Under the pieces are notes generated by a model. It did no database searches, was not told the origin of the DNA, and saw nothing but the letters and a program-made list of their open reading frames with translations. From Sphingobacteriaceae bacterium (GTDB lineage Bacteria > Bacteroidota > Bacteroidia > Sphingobacteriales > Sphingobacteriaceae), in NCBI GenBank assembly GCA_903642215.1, contig CAHJWG010000009.1, positions 141,593-205,592 of the forward strand: a stretch of 64,000 nucleotides of DNA, read 5' to 3'. How positions within the stretch are numbered: the first letter of the stretch is position 1; each line of letters begins with the position of its first letter. This document shows, piece after piece, positions 9,409-18,138 of this stretch. Made by a program: the position numbers and the translations under genes.

Positions 9409-9480
9409 ATCTAACCCGAGCAATTTTATAATTTTTTAGGGAGAAAGCAGGAAAATGATAACTTTGCAATCCGAAAAACA

Positions 9481-9567
9481 GGAGAGATGTCAGAGTGGTC
9501 GAATGAGCCAGCTTGGAAAGCTGGTGTACGGGCAACTGTACCGAGGGTTCGAATCCCTCTTTCTCCG
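9481..9567 (+). tRNA. tRNA-Ser (anticodon GGA)
   Basis: An 87-nt class II tRNA. The 7-bp acceptor stem GGAGAGA pairs with TTTCTCC (9560-9566, one G-U), with discriminator G at 9567. The anticodon stem CCAGC/GCTGG encloses the loop TTGGAAA with anticodon GGA at 9515-9517. The long serine-type variable arm forms a stem, and the T arm GAGGG-TTCGAAT-CCCTC is perfect. CCA is not fully encoded. A strong hairpin terminator follows at 9592. Confidence 0.97.
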
Positions 9568-9591
9568 CCGATTACATTTACATAAATGCAA

Positions 9592-9626
9592 AAAAAGTCC
9601 TTTAATCATTGATTAAAGGACTTTTT
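9592..9626 (+). terminator. Intrinsic terminator after tRNA-Ser
   Basis: A near-perfect palindrome (AAAAAGTCCTTTAATCA and its complement) followed by a T-run, 25 bp after the tRNA. It is symmetrical enough to act in both directions, also ending the amidohydrolase transcript from the other side. Confidence 0.9.
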
Positions 9627-9696
9627 CTTTGGAATAGAATCTACCTGCAACTAAATCTACTATAAATAAGCTGACTGATTTTTAAACATTCTGCCG

Positions 9697-10677
9697 CTAT
9701 AAATTCATAATCCGTTCTGCATTACCGTGTGCAATTTTTTCAATTTGTTCCTGCGGGATGGTCAGGCTGTCTAAAAATGCTTTCCCTTCTTCATTTTTGC
9801 TGAAAGGATAATCTACCGAAAACAAAATATTGTCTATTCCGAAAGTTTCGATTGCCAAATGGAGCGGACCTTGCGTAAATATGCCGCTGGTGGTGATGTA
9901 AACCTGGTCTTTTAAAGTCTGGCTGGTGCTGCGTTTGTTAATACCAACCTTTTCAACTCCAAGCTGGCTGTCGATACGTGCAATCATCATCGGCAGCATT
10001 TCGCCCATGTGGCCGATAATAAGTTTTAGTTTTGGATATTTATCAAAAGTACCCGAAAAAATCAGCCTCAACACATGCAGTGCCGTTTCCGAGTGCCATC
10101 CCCATCCGTAAAGCCCTAAGGTAACACCAGCATTTTTGGGCAGGTTGCTGTAATAAGTATCAGATATTGCCTGCGGCGGAATACCGGGATGCAGATAGAT
10201 CGGTACATCTAAATCCTGTGCTTTTTGCAAAAGAGGCGCATAAACAGGGTTATCTAAAAATTGGTTTTGTGTAAGTCCGTTTATCAGGGCACCTTTAAAA
10301 CTATGCGTTTTAACAGTACGTTCCAGTTCTGTTGCAGCTGCCTGGGGATTGGTTAACGGAAGATGTGCAAACGCTGCAAAACGGCCCGGATGTGCTGCTA
10401 TGCGCGCTGCAACGGCATCATTATATTGGCTGGCAAATTCTGGCGCGGTGTCCGGGCCGAGCAGATCTGAACCTTCTCCCGCCACAGAAACGATTTGCAG
10501 GCTGATGCTGTTTTCATCCATAGATTTCAGGCGCATGTTTGAAATATCTTCCAGCAAGGGCGCAACTTTATCCATTATTGGTGGCTGACTGCTTTTTTTT
10601 GCAGCCTTTGCTTCTTCGGGAATCCTGTTTATAAATTCCGGAAACACTACGTGTTCTTCAAGGGTTATGATACGCAT
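9697..10677 (-). CDS. Amidohydrolase-2 (ACMSD / gamma-resorcylate decarboxylase-like) family enzyme
   Basis: 326 residues beginning MRIITLEEHVVFPEF. The TLEEH opening corresponds to the metal-site strand of the amidohydrolase-related decarboxylase family (E-x-H or H-x-H). Further probable metal or catalytic residues are in IYLHPGIP (His near 159), LIIGHMGEMLP (His near 221) and FSVDYPFS (Asp near 288). Relatives decarboxylate aromatic or semialdehyde acids without oxidation or hydrolyse lactones, using a divalent metal. Substrate cannot be deduced. The gene is single, convergent with the tRNA, and preceded by a 250-bp gap with a 14-mer copy. Confidence 0.75.
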   Translation of the reverse strand: MRIITLEEHVVFPEFINRIPEEAKAAKKSSQPPIMDKVAPLLEDISNMRLKSMDENSISLQIVSVAGEGSDLLGPDTAPEFASQYNDAVAARIAAHPGRFAAFAHLPLTNPQAAATELERTVKTHSFKGALINGLTQNQFLDNPVYAPLLQKAQDLDVPIYLHPGIPPQAISDTYYSNLPKNAGVTLGLYGWGWHSETALHVLRLIFSGTFDKYPKLKLIIGHMGEMLPMMIARIDSQLGVEKVGINKRSTSQTLKDQVYITTSGIFTQGPLHLAIETFGIDNILFSVDYPFSKNEEGKAFLDSLTIPQEQIEKIAHGNAERIMNL

Positions 10678-10822
10678 ATTTTTATCAATGTTGTTTGGTT
10701 TTATAATACTGTTTGCTGATAAAAAGTTTCCGGCAAAAATGATAAACCAGCTGATCAGCTCTTGGCCTATTTTAAAATATTCTTTTTTGCCACGAGCTTT
10801 TAAAGCTTTTTAATAGCGGCTG

Positions 10823-10836
10823 ATGCTTCTTTTATC
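10823..10836 (-). repeat. 14-mer GATAAAAGAAGCAT, exact copy
   Basis: Exact copy in the divergent gap, reading toward the amidohydrolase start 145 bp away. Confidence 0.9.
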
Positions 10837-10900
10837 ACCCGATAACAATCATACAAACGCCATCCAATACAAATTTTTTAATCAGTCTAAATAAAAATTA

Positions 10901-10908
10901 TATATTTG
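10901..10908 (+). promoter_or_regulatory. Candidate Bacteroidota -7 promoter box for the TonB receptor operon
   Basis: TATATTTG matches the TAnnTTTG -7 element of Bacteroidota housekeeping promoters and lies 23 bp before the proposed GTG start. A clear TTTG -33 box is not obvious; only a T-run lies at the right distance. Confidence 0.45.
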
Positions 10909-10931
10909 CCGCTCATTGTAAATAATTTTTG

Positions 10932-13322
10932 GTGCGATTATATTTCTTCAAATCATTAGTATTTTCTGTGTTGCTGCTGATCGTAAGCTTCCAAGCAAAT
11001 TCGCAAACTGTTATCCGTTCTGTTACCGGGCAAGTTAAGGATGCAGAAGGTAATCCGGTAAGTGCTGCCGTTGTTTATCTAAAAGGAACAAATTATAAAA
11101 CAGAAACTGATGATGCAGGAAATTTTACACTTAGCGTTCCGGCAGGCAAATACGTCCTCATTATTTCCAGGCTGGGCTTTAAGCAGCAAACACGTGAAGT
11201 AATATTAGGCAGCGCAGCCAATGTTACCCTCCCGGCAATTGTGTTTACCAATAAACAGGCGTTAAAAGAAGTAAGGATAGCCGGCAAAACTAATGCGCAG
11301 GAGGTAAAGCAGCAGGCATATAATTTAAATGTGCTGGATACCAAAAAACTTTACAACACCGCATCGGATTTAAATCAGGCACTTAACCAAACTTCGGGCA
11401 TTAGGGTACGGGAAGAAGGCGGCGTAGGCTCTAATTTTACTTTCACGCTGAACGGGTTTTCGGGCAGGCAGGTCAAGTTTTTTCTGGATGGTATTCCGAT
11501 TGATAACTTCGGTTCTTCGTTAACGCTCAACAACTTCCCGGTTAACCTGGCCGAAAGGGTGGAGATTTATAAAGGTGTAGTTCCGATCAGCCTTGGTTCT
11601 GATGCTTTGGGCGGAGCCGTAAATATCATTACCCGCAACAACCCTAACTTTTTGGATGTATCTTATGGCTATGGTTCGTTTAACACGCATAAAGCTTCTG
11701 CAAATTTTGCTTATACGGATGCTAAATCCGGTTTTACCGTTCGTGCCAATACTTTCTACAATTATTCTGATAACAGCTATAAAGTAAAAGTAAATCCGAT
11801 TGATCTTGCTACCGGCCAAAAAGAAGCAGAGCAGGAAGTGCGGCGTTTCCATGACGGTTACCAATCCATCGGCGCACAAGCGGAGACAGGAATTACCGGA
11901 AAACGTTATGCTGATAAACTATTGTTCGGCCTGATTGCAGCAGGAAATGACAGGGATATCCAAACGGGAGTTACGATGGACCAGGTTTTTGGTGCCAGAA
12001 CATCAAAATCCACCTCGGTAATCCCTACCCTGAAATATAAGAAAACGGATTTATTTGTAAAGGGCCTTAACCTGAGTTTGTACAGTGCTTACAATTTTAC
12101 GCGGAACACTTTTACCGATACCGCAAGGGTAAAATACAACTGGCTGGAGCAAACCATCCCGTCAAGCACGGCTGAATTAAGAAGATCGCAGTTAAAAAAC
12201 CGGGACAACGAAGCATTGGTAACCGCAAATTTAAGTTATAAACTGAGTCCGAATTACGCTGTCGCCTTAAATTATATCATGACGGATTTCGGCCGGAAAT
12301 CAAGTGATGCGGAAGACCCGGCGAATATAACTTTCCTGTATCCTCAAAACCTGACCAAGCAGATTGTTGGGCTTGCTTTACAGCAAACTTTTGACCGCTT
12401 TACAGCAACGGCATTTACCAAGCTGTATGTTTTAAATGCCAAATCTTTTGAACAATTTAACAACGGAACCGGGGTTGCAAGCTACAGGCAATCCGTAACC
12501 AACGCCACTAATTACGGATACGGCGCGGCGGCGGCTTATTTCATTTTGCCGCAACTACAGGCAAAAGCATCTTATGAGCACACTTACAGGTTGCCGGAAG
12601 CAGTGGAGTTATTAGGCGATGGTTTATATACCAGCAGAAATTCCGCATTGAAACCTGAAAACAGCGACAATATTAATCTGGGTGGCCTTTATCAATTTAA
12701 TTTGAATGATGTAAACAGATTTAATTTTGAAGTTAATTACCTCTATCGGAAATCACATAATTTTATCCGGCTTGACCAGGCACAAACACAGCCTATCGAC
12801 AGGCAATATATCAACATCGGCGATGTACAAACCAACGGTGTTGAAGGTGAGATAAGATATTCATGGAAAAACAGCCTGCATGCTGCCGTAAATATGACTT
12901 ATCAAAGCATTATTGATAAGCAAAAAACATTATCCAGCACCAACTTCCAGGGAACAACAACTTCACCAAACCTGGGTTACGGTTATCGCATTCCGAATAC
13001 GCCTTATCTTTTTGGCAATGCTGATTTGGGTTACCGTTTCAGCCTGGATAACAATCATCAAAATTCACTGGATATATCTTACAGTTTAAATTTTACGCAG
13101 AATTACTATTTCACGCCTTATCAGCTTGGCGCAAACAATCAGGATGTTATCCCAACTCAGTATGCCCATAATATTTTAGCCAATTGTGCCCTTAAAAACG
13201 GCCGGTATAATGTTTCGCTGGAGTGCAGGAATATTACGAACAGCGATCTCTTCGACAATTATTTACTGCAAAAGCCGGGGCGTTCGTTTTTTGTAAAGGT
13301 GAGATATTTCATTTCTAAATAA
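10932..13322 (+). CDS. TonB-dependent outer-membrane receptor with CarboxypepD_reg domain
   Basis: About 796 residues. The frame has no ATG near its beginning; an upstream stop (10923-10925) forces a TTG (10929) or GTG (10932) start, and GTG is chosen. A signal peptide (SLVFSVLLLIVSFQANSQ) is followed by a CarboxypepD_reg-like domain (about 30-113, SVTGQVKDAEGNPVSAAVVYLKG) and a TonB plug (about 135-235, including FFLDGIPIDNFG and LGSDALGGAVNIITR). The rest is a 22-strand-type barrel ending in FFVKVRYFISK with a terminal aromatic/hydrophobic pattern. These receptors import chelated metals or other ligands with TonB/ExbBD energy. The downstream DUF4374 lipoprotein, 29 bp away, forms the same operon, an arrangement common for iron or siderophore receptors. 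Substrate is not determined. Confidence 0.9.
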   Translation: MRLYFFKSLVFSVLLLIVSFQANSQTVIRSVTGQVKDAEGNPVSAAVVYLKGTNYKTETDDAGNFTLSVPAGKYVLIISRLGFKQQTREVILGSAANVTLPAIVFTNKQALKEVRIAGKTNAQEVKQQAYNLNVLDTKKLYNTASDLNQALNQTSGIRVREEGGVGSNFTFTLNGFSGRQVKFFLDGIPIDNFGSSLTLNNFPVNLAERVEIYKGVVPISLGSDALGGAVNIITRNNPNFLDVSYGYGSFNTHKASANFAYTDAKSGFTVRANTFYNYSDNSYKVKVNPIDLATGQKEAEQEVRRFHDGYQSIGAQAETGITGKRYADKLLFGLIAAGNDRDIQTGVTMDQVFGARTSKSTSVIPTLKYKKTDLFVKGLNLSLYSAYNFTRNTFTDTARVKYNWLEQTIPSSTAELRRSQLKNRDNEALVTANLSYKLSPNYAVALNYIMTDFGRKSSDAEDPANITFLYPQNLTKQIVGLALQQTFDRFTATAFTKLYVLNAKSFEQFNNGTGVASYRQSVTNATNYGYGAAAAYFILPQLQAKASYEHTYRLPEAVELLGDGLYTSRNSALKPENSDNINLGGLYQFNLNDVNRFNFEVNYLYRKSHNFIRLDQAQTQPIDRQYINIGDVQTNGVEGEIRYSWKNSLHAAVNMTYQSIIDKQKTLSSTNFQGTTTSPNLGYGYRIPNTPYLFGNADLGYRFSLDNNHQNSLDISYSLNFTQNYYFTPYQLGANNQDVIPTQYAHNILANCALKNGRYNVSLECRNITNSDLFDNYLLQKPGRSFFVKVRYFISK

Positions 13323-13351
13323 ATCATAAACAATCCATAAAATAATCAATC

Positions 13352-14590
13352 ATGAATATTAAACATTTATTTAAAACAGCTCTTCTTTCGGGCCTTGCCA
13401 TAAGCTTATTTTCCTGTTCTAAAAACAGTGGCGGCGGCAATGTTACACCTGTCGGGCCGGCAGTGTACGCGCTTGGCATTGGCGTTTCAACTTCTACTGC
13501 TACTACAAATTATGTTGTACAAACAAGCGACTTGATGAACGGAACAATTTCCCTCACCGGAAACGGCATCCTGCAAGACGGTTACCGTGATTACGCTTTT
13601 GGCGGATCGAAATTTTACAGCATCGGCGGTTTAGGTATCACAGATGTGAATACATTGAGCCTGGATGCCTCAGATAAACTGACAACTAAAACCGGCCTCA
13701 CCTTTGAACTTCCGAATAATGATTTGATAGATATTGACGGAACCGGCAAAACCATGGCCGGGGTATCTATGCCTACAGGCCCTACAGTTGGTTTAAATGC
13801 CAAGTTTTACACGGTTGATATAGCATCGAATACTTTAGGCAATAAAGTTAATGTACCGGTGAACAGTATTTACCCAAGTGCTAAAGACTGGATATTCCAT
13901 ACCGGTTTCCAGGTTCGCGGCAGTCAGGCTTTCCAAACGTTTTACCCGGTTAGTGCTATCGATTATTCAACCCAAAACACAGATACTAATTACGTTGCTG
14001 TTTATAGCTACCCCGGTTTTGCACTTCAAAAGGTGATCAAAGATACCCGTACAGGCCCTTCAGGTGCGTTTAATACCCGCTCCGGATTGTTTAAAACCGA
14101 AAGCGGTGATCTTTACGCGGTATCAAACAGTAGTTTTTATAACGGATACAGCCAGTCGACCAAACCGGCCGGTATCCTAAAAATTGCTTCGGGAACAACT
14201 GTTTTTGATGCCTCATATTTTTTCAATACGGATGTTGCCACAAACGGCGGAAAAATTGCCCACGCTATTTATATTGGCAACGGCAAATTATTTGCAGCAA
14301 TTACAACCAAGGTTCCGGCATTAACGGATAGATGGAGTGATGCAAACCTTAGGTTAGCTATTGTTGACTTGGTAGGCAAAACCATTACACCCGTAACAAA
14401 CGCACCTGCATTTAGCGGTAACGGCGGCAGGAGCTTTGCCGCGTTGTTAGATAATGGCAAGGTTTACAATGCTATTGCTTCGTCAACAGGTGTGGTAAAT
14501 ATTTACCAAACAGATATTGCTACTGCTACGGCAACTAAAGGTGCTACTATCCAGGGTTCATTTGTTGGCGGTATTGCCAGAATGAAATAG
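13352..14590 (+). CDS. DUF4374 family lipoprotein
   Basis: 412 residues. The signal peptide ends in a lipobox, LFSC with Cys22, then a Gly/Ser-rich spacer, so it should be a lipidated, probably outer-membrane protein. The body resembles DUF4374: repeated beta-strand units such as YVVQTSDLMNGTISLTGNG and YRDYAFGGSKFYSIGG that look propeller-like. DUF4374 proteins are usually encoded beside TonB receptors, as here (29-bp gap), and may be surface partners that capture or hand over ligand. A strong terminator follows at 14611. Partner role is inferred from position. Confidence 0.75.
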   Translation: MNIKHLFKTALLSGLAISLFSCSKNSGGGNVTPVGPAVYALGIGVSTSTATTNYVVQTSDLMNGTISLTGNGILQDGYRDYAFGGSKFYSIGGLGITDVNTLSLDASDKLTTKTGLTFELPNNDLIDIDGTGKTMAGVSMPTGPTVGLNAKFYTVDIASNTLGNKVNVPVNSIYPSAKDWIFHTGFQVRGSQAFQTFYPVSAIDYSTQNTDTNYVAVYSYPGFALQKVIKDTRTGPSGAFNTRSGLFKTESGDLYAVSNSSFYNGYSQSTKPAGILKIASGTTVFDASYFFNTDVATNGGKIAHAIYIGNGKLFAAITTKVPALTDRWSDANLRLAIVDLVGKTITPVTNAPAFSGNGGRSFAALLDNGKVYNAIASSTGVVNIYQTDIATATATKGATIQGSFVGGIARMK

Positions 14591-14610
14591 GCAGAAATTT
14601 ATATCATAGA

Positions 14611-14652
14611 AGAGGCTGGCGGATGTATATCTGCCGGCCTCTCCTGTTTTTA
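14611..14652 (+). terminator. Intrinsic terminator of the TonB receptor/DUF4374 operon
   Basis: Stem AGAGGCTGGCGGA pairs with TCTGCCGGCCTCT (13 bp with two G-U pairs) around loop TGTATA, followed by CCTGTTTTT. It begins 20 bp after the DUF4374 stop. Confidence 0.85.
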
Positions 14653-14980
14653 ACATATCGCAAATAATATTTATTGTTGGAAAAATCCGGAAAAAAAGGA
14701 AGTTTGTTCTATGCTTTATAAATTATCCGGAAGAGAAGAAAAAACCGAGAACGATAAATAGCGGACTATCTGTTTAAAGTGCCGTAAATTATAATGCTTC
14801 TTTTATCACTATAAAAATCTATCCTGCAACCGGGAGTATGTTTTTTAAGAAGAATTATTCCTGTAAGTATTACAAAAAGCAGTTTCGTTATAAATCCATC
14901 AGTAACAACTGATGGCTTTTGCTGAAACAAATCCACTGATTTAAGCTTATCAGCAGGTAAACAATTAAATAAATTAAACC
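14653..14980. other. Intergenic region upstream of the DUF937-like gene
   Basis: No coding sequence is supported; a minus-strand frame here overlaps the DUF937-like gene and lacks any family features. The region holds the 14-mer copy at 14794, oriented away from the downstream gene, and A/T-rich sequence expected to contain the DUF937-like promoter. No clear box was seen. Confidence 0.4.
14794..14807 (-). repeat. 14-mer GATAAAAGAAGCAT, exact copy
   Basis: Exact copy, intergenic. It reads leftward toward the 3' end of the DUF4374 gene, one of the five copies that do not point at a gene start. Confidence 0.9.
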
Positions 14981-15412
14981 ATGTTCGATCAAATATTACA
15001 ATTAGTAAAAGACCAGATGAGCGGTAACTCATCAGCATCGGCTGCAATCCCGGCCGGACAGGAAGATGCAGTTCATCACGAAATTGCAACACACATCCAC
15101 GATGGCTTACAAAATCAGGCTGCCTCACAAGGCGGCGCGGGCGGATTGTTATCTATGCTGACAGGAAGTATGGCTTCCGGAAGTCCGATTACCAGTGCTA
15201 TCGAAGGCGGTTTGGCAAGCAGCCTGGGCAGCAGGTTTGGTTTACCACCAATGGCAACAGGCGCAATTGCTGCTGCTTTACCAGGTATATTACAAAAATT
15301 TGCACACAAAGCAAATGATCCTAATGATCAAAGCATCACAACGGATAGCATGGCAAGTTCGTTCGGCGGTGGCGGCGGACTTGGCGGTATGTTAGGCGGC
15401 ATGTTTAAATAA
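14981..15412 (+). CDS. DUF937-like small Gly/Ala-rich protein
   Basis: 143 residues. The start MFDQILQLVKDQMSG, then HHEIATHIHDGLQ, helical Gly/Ala segments such as SAIEGGLASSLGSRFGLP, and a poly-glycine tail resemble DUF937 (YidB-like) proteins of Bacteroidota. No signal peptide or membrane segment is apparent and function is unknown. It is convergent with the first permease gene, and the two stops are separated only by a heptamer-type hairpin. Confidence 0.65.
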   Translation: MFDQILQLVKDQMSGNSSASAAIPAGQEDAVHHEIATHIHDGLQNQAASQGGAGGLLSMLTGSMASGSPITSAIEGGLASSLGSRFGLPPMATGAIAAALPGILQKFAHKANDPNDQSITTDSMASSFGGGGGLGGMLGGMFK

Positions 15413-15416
15413 ACAG

Positions 15417-15494
15417 TAGGTGTGGTGGGTGTGAGGATTGGGGTATGAGGCTTTGCAAAACGCTAATTCCTCATACCTCTCATCCCCAAACCTA
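15417..15494. repeat. Heptamer-type hairpin between DUF937-like gene and permease 1
   Basis: An inverted repeat made of GAGGTAT/GAGGTTT-like heptamers. A 9-bp core, GGTATGAGG/CCTCATACC, flanks a loop containing GCTTTGCAAAACGC. The right arm merges with the permease 1 stop codon. It may protect mRNA ends or terminate both convergent transcripts. Siblings are at 18571, 21081, 23603, 30421, 35600, 46678 and 51737. Confidence 0.6.
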
Positions 15495-17885
15495 CTCACT
15501 CCTCAAACTTTTTACCGGGTTGGCCAATGCTGCTTTTACCGCTTGCAAACTGATGGTGATCAAGGCAATAATAATAGTTAGCAAGCCGGAAAAAGCAAAA
15601 ACCAACCAGCTGATATTTACCCGGTAAGCAAAATCTTGCAGCCATTTTTGCATGGTAAAATAAGCAAGCGGCGAAGCAATAATCAGCGCAAGCAAAACCA
15701 ATTTTATAAAATCTTTGGATAACATCGAAGTAATTTGTGCCACCGAAGCACCTAAAACTTTACGGATACCAATTTCTTTGGTGCGTTGCTGCGCCATAAA
15801 AGTAACCAAGCCGAATAAACCCAAACACGCAATTAAAATAGTTAAAACGGTAAAAGTGAGTAAAATTACGCCTTGCTTTTGTTCCGCCTGATATTGTTTT
15901 GCAAAGTTTTGATCCAGGAAATGATAATCAACCGGGTTATCAGGGTCGAACTTCCGGTACGTAGTTTCGATAAAATGCAATGCTTCTTTTATACCGGTTT
16001 TATTGATGCGGACGTACAAGTTGTCTTTTTCTTTCGGCACGGGCGGCAAATGCAAGATAAGCGGTTCAATTTTATGCTGAAGTGAAAAAATATTAAAGTC
16101 TTTAATTACGCCTACAATTTGGTAAAACAAGGGTTTGCCTTTTTCATCGGCACCATCTTGTATTTTTTTGCCGATCGCATTTTTCCAGCCGGCATCTTTT
16201 ATAAAAGTTTCATTCACAATTACAGCTAACGATTTGTCGGTCGGCATATCTTGTGCAAAATTCCGTCCTTGCAAAAGCTTGATTTGAAGTGTCGGAATAA
16301 AATCTTCATCGATCATAAATGTATCACCGATGCGAGGTTTGGTTTCCATTTTTCCATTTACTTCCAACATATAACCAGTTTTCCCGATGTCATTATTTCC
16401 GATTGGATTACTGGCGGAGGAAACATTTTCGATAAGCGGATTTTGTAAAAGCTGATGTTTTAAAGCGACAATTTGGTTGCGAACTTCCTTACTTTGGATA
16501 TGAAAAGTAAGCACCTGATCTTTGTTGAAACCCAGGTCTTTTTTTGAAACATATTGCAATTGCTGGTAAATCACGACAGAACCGGCAATCATGGCAATGG
16601 TAATTACAAACTGAAAAGTAACCAATGATTTACGGAAGATCAGGTTTCCGGCCTGGCTTCCTATTTGTCCTTTTAAAGCGGGAATTGTACGGAAACCGGA
16701 AAGGAACAGTGCCGGATAAATGCCGCTCATAATTCCTGTAAACAAAGAAAACACCGTTAAAAGAAGCATCGTATCCCAAACGCCAAACCGCCAAATACTC
16801 AGTTCTTTTCCGGTTAATTGTTTAAAAGCCGGCAACATAAAACTGATCAGCAGAACGGCTGCAACAGAAGCAATTAGCGTGATCAAAACAGATTCTGACA
16901 AAAACATCCAAACCAATTGCGCTTTACTGGAACCGGTAACTTTTCTCACCGCGATTTCTTTTACACGAATGGAAGAACGCGCGGTGGAAAGGTTCATGTA
17001 ATTGATGGCAGCAATCAGCAAAATTAAAATTGCCACAACAGAAAAAGTATAGATGTAAATCATGCTGCTGTTGGCACTCATTTCAAAGCTTAAATTAGAA
17101 TGTAAGTGGATAGAAGTTAAAGGCTGCAATTCCATCCGATAAGCCATGTTGCTCATGGTTGCCTTGAGGTATTTGTTGAAGAATTGCGGCAAACCAGCTT
17201 CCAGTTTTTTGATGTCTGCATCTTTTTTAAGCAGGATGTAAGTGTATAAATGGAAGTTTCCCCAATCTTCAGTATAATTTTCGGGCAGGGAACGCAATGC
17301 ACTAAATGTAAAGTGAGAATTGGCAGGCACATCATCAATTACGCCGGTAACCAGGTTTGGATAATTGTTATCAAAGCTGATGGTTTTGTTTAAAGCCAAG
17401 GAAGGATTGCCGAAAATTTTGGTAGCCAGCGATTTAGTCAGCACGATAGATTGCGGTTTCATTAAAGCTGTTTTGGCATCGCCCGATAAAAAATGCCAGG
17501 TAAAAACAGCAAACGCCGAAGGATCGGTAAACATGATATCGTCCACCTGTAAATGTTTGTTTTGATAAGTAATTGCACCTCCGCCTTCCAAATCAAACCG
17601 AACCGTTTCCTCAATTTCCGGATAATCGTTCTTTAAAGCCGGCGCAAAAGGAGCGGAGGTTCCGGTGAGATCAAACTTGCCGCCGTCCCATTTGGCATGT
17701 TGCACTACGCGGTAAATTCGGTCAGCATTTTGATGGTAACGGTCAAAACTTAATTCGTCGGCCACATAAAGCGTAATCAGCCAGAAGGCAGTTAAGCCGA
17801 TAGTTAATCCTAAAATATTAATCATCGAAAAAATCTTGTTTTTTTGCAGGTTGCGGAAAGCGATTTTGAGGTAGTTTTTTAGCAT
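15492..17885 (-). CDS. Double FtsX/MacB-type ABC permease, array copy 1
   Basis: 797 residues from ATG 17883-17885 (MLKNYLKIAFRN); a longer frame starts 9 codons upstream but the family begins at M-x-KNY. Layout: TM1 at about 20-43; periplasmic MacB_PCD-like domain to about 270; three FtsX helices (about 280-415) containing the cytoplasmic loop RVKEIAVRKVTGSS; TM5 near 425-445; a second periplasmic domain; and three more helices (about 680-785) with the loop RTKEIGIRKVLGAS. This is an internally duplicated permease, so one chain should supply both halves of a MacB-like mechanotransmission exporter. It has no ATPase domain; the probable partner ATPase is at 41329. It ends with ALANPVKSLRSE. 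The next permease is separated by a VapBC-type remnant. Confidence 0.88.
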   Translation of the reverse strand: MLKNYLKIAFRNLQKNKIFSMINILGLTIGLTAFWLITLYVADELSFDRYHQNADRIYRVVQHAKWDGGKFDLTGTSAPFAPALKNDYPEIEETVRFDLEGGGAITYQNKHLQVDDIMFTDPSAFAVFTWHFLSGDAKTALMKPQSIVLTKSLATKIFGNPSLALNKTISFDNNYPNLVTGVIDDVPANSHFTFSALRSLPENYTEDWGNFHLYTYILLKKDADIKKLEAGLPQFFNKYLKATMSNMAYRMELQPLTSIHLHSNLSFEMSANSSMIYIYTFSVVAILILLIAAINYMNLSTARSSIRVKEIAVRKVTGSSKAQLVWMFLSESVLITLIASVAAVLLISFMLPAFKQLTGKELSIWRFGVWDTMLLLTVFSLFTGIMSGIYPALFLSGFRTIPALKGQIGSQAGNLIFRKSLVTFQFVITIAMIAGSVVIYQQLQYVSKKDLGFNKDQVLTFHIQSKEVRNQIVALKHQLLQNPLIENVSSASNPIGNNDIGKTGYMLEVNGKMETKPRIGDTFMIDEDFIPTLQIKLLQGRNFAQDMPTDKSLAVIVNETFIKDAGWKNAIGKKIQDGADEKGKPLFYQIVGVIKDFNIFSLQHKIEPLILHLPPVPKEKDNLYVRINKTGIKEALHFIETTYRKFDPDNPVDYHFLDQNFAKQYQAEQKQGVILLTFTVLTILIACLGLFGLVTFMAQQRTKEIGIRKVLGASVAQITSMLSKDFIKLVLLALIIASPLAYFTMQKWLQDFAYRVNISWLVFAFSGLLTIIIALITISLQAVKAALANPVKSLRSE
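15980..15993 (-). repeat. 14-mer repeat, 13/14 copy inside permease 1
   Basis: TATAAAAGAAGCAT on the coding strand, encoding IKEAL. A second 13/14 copy in the same gene lies antisense at 16756-16769. Both could be codon coincidences. Confidence 0.4.
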
Positions 17886-17923
17886 GGTTTTATTTTGTAA
17901 TTTCGGATACAATTCATCATATT

Positions 17924-18136
17924 ATGTTGACAACTATTAAAGGCATTTATGTTAACGGACAAATTGTTTTGGATGAAATGCCACCCACCAAAAACAGTTC
18001 GAAAGTTGTGGTTGCATTTTTGGAAGAAATCCAACCTACTGCTGTTAAAAAACGCCGCTTAGGCAGTTTAAAAGGTAAAATCAGTATTCCGGATAATTTT
18101 AATGAACCACTTGACGATCTTAAAGACTACATGTAA
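17924..18136 (+). CDS. Antitoxin of a VapBC-type module (DUF2281-like)
   Basis: 70 residues. An N-terminal strand pattern TTIKGIYVNGQIVLDEMPP resembles AbrB/VapB-like antitoxins, and the C-terminal LKGKISIPDNFNEPLDDLKDYM is the typical toxin-binding tail of DUF2281-type antitoxins paired with PIN toxins. The stop is 2 bp from the toxin ATG, as expected for a co-translated pair. It lies 38 bp from the divergent permease 1 start, so both genes share a small promoter region. The antitoxin looks intact although its toxin is frameshifted. Confidence 0.75.
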   Translation: MLTTIKGIYVNGQIVLDEMPPTKNSSKVVVAFLEEIQPTAVKKRRLGSLKGKISIPDNFNEPLDDLKDYM

Positions 18137-18138
18137 TC

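Noticed and set aside
9302..9535. N-terminal extension of argB to a 341-residue frame
   Set aside because: It runs into the tRNA-Ser gene on the opposite strand and has no kinase-like sequence; the ATG at 9301 matches the family start.
14766..15128. 120-codon minus-strand frame
   Set aside because: It overlaps the well-supported DUF937-like gene and has no signal, domain or plausible composition.
15492..15560. GATAAAAGCAGCAT in permease tails as further copies of the 14-mer
   Set aside because: It differs from the 14-mer by one base, but it is explained by the conserved IKAALA codons and lacks any other shared flank. Probably coincidence.
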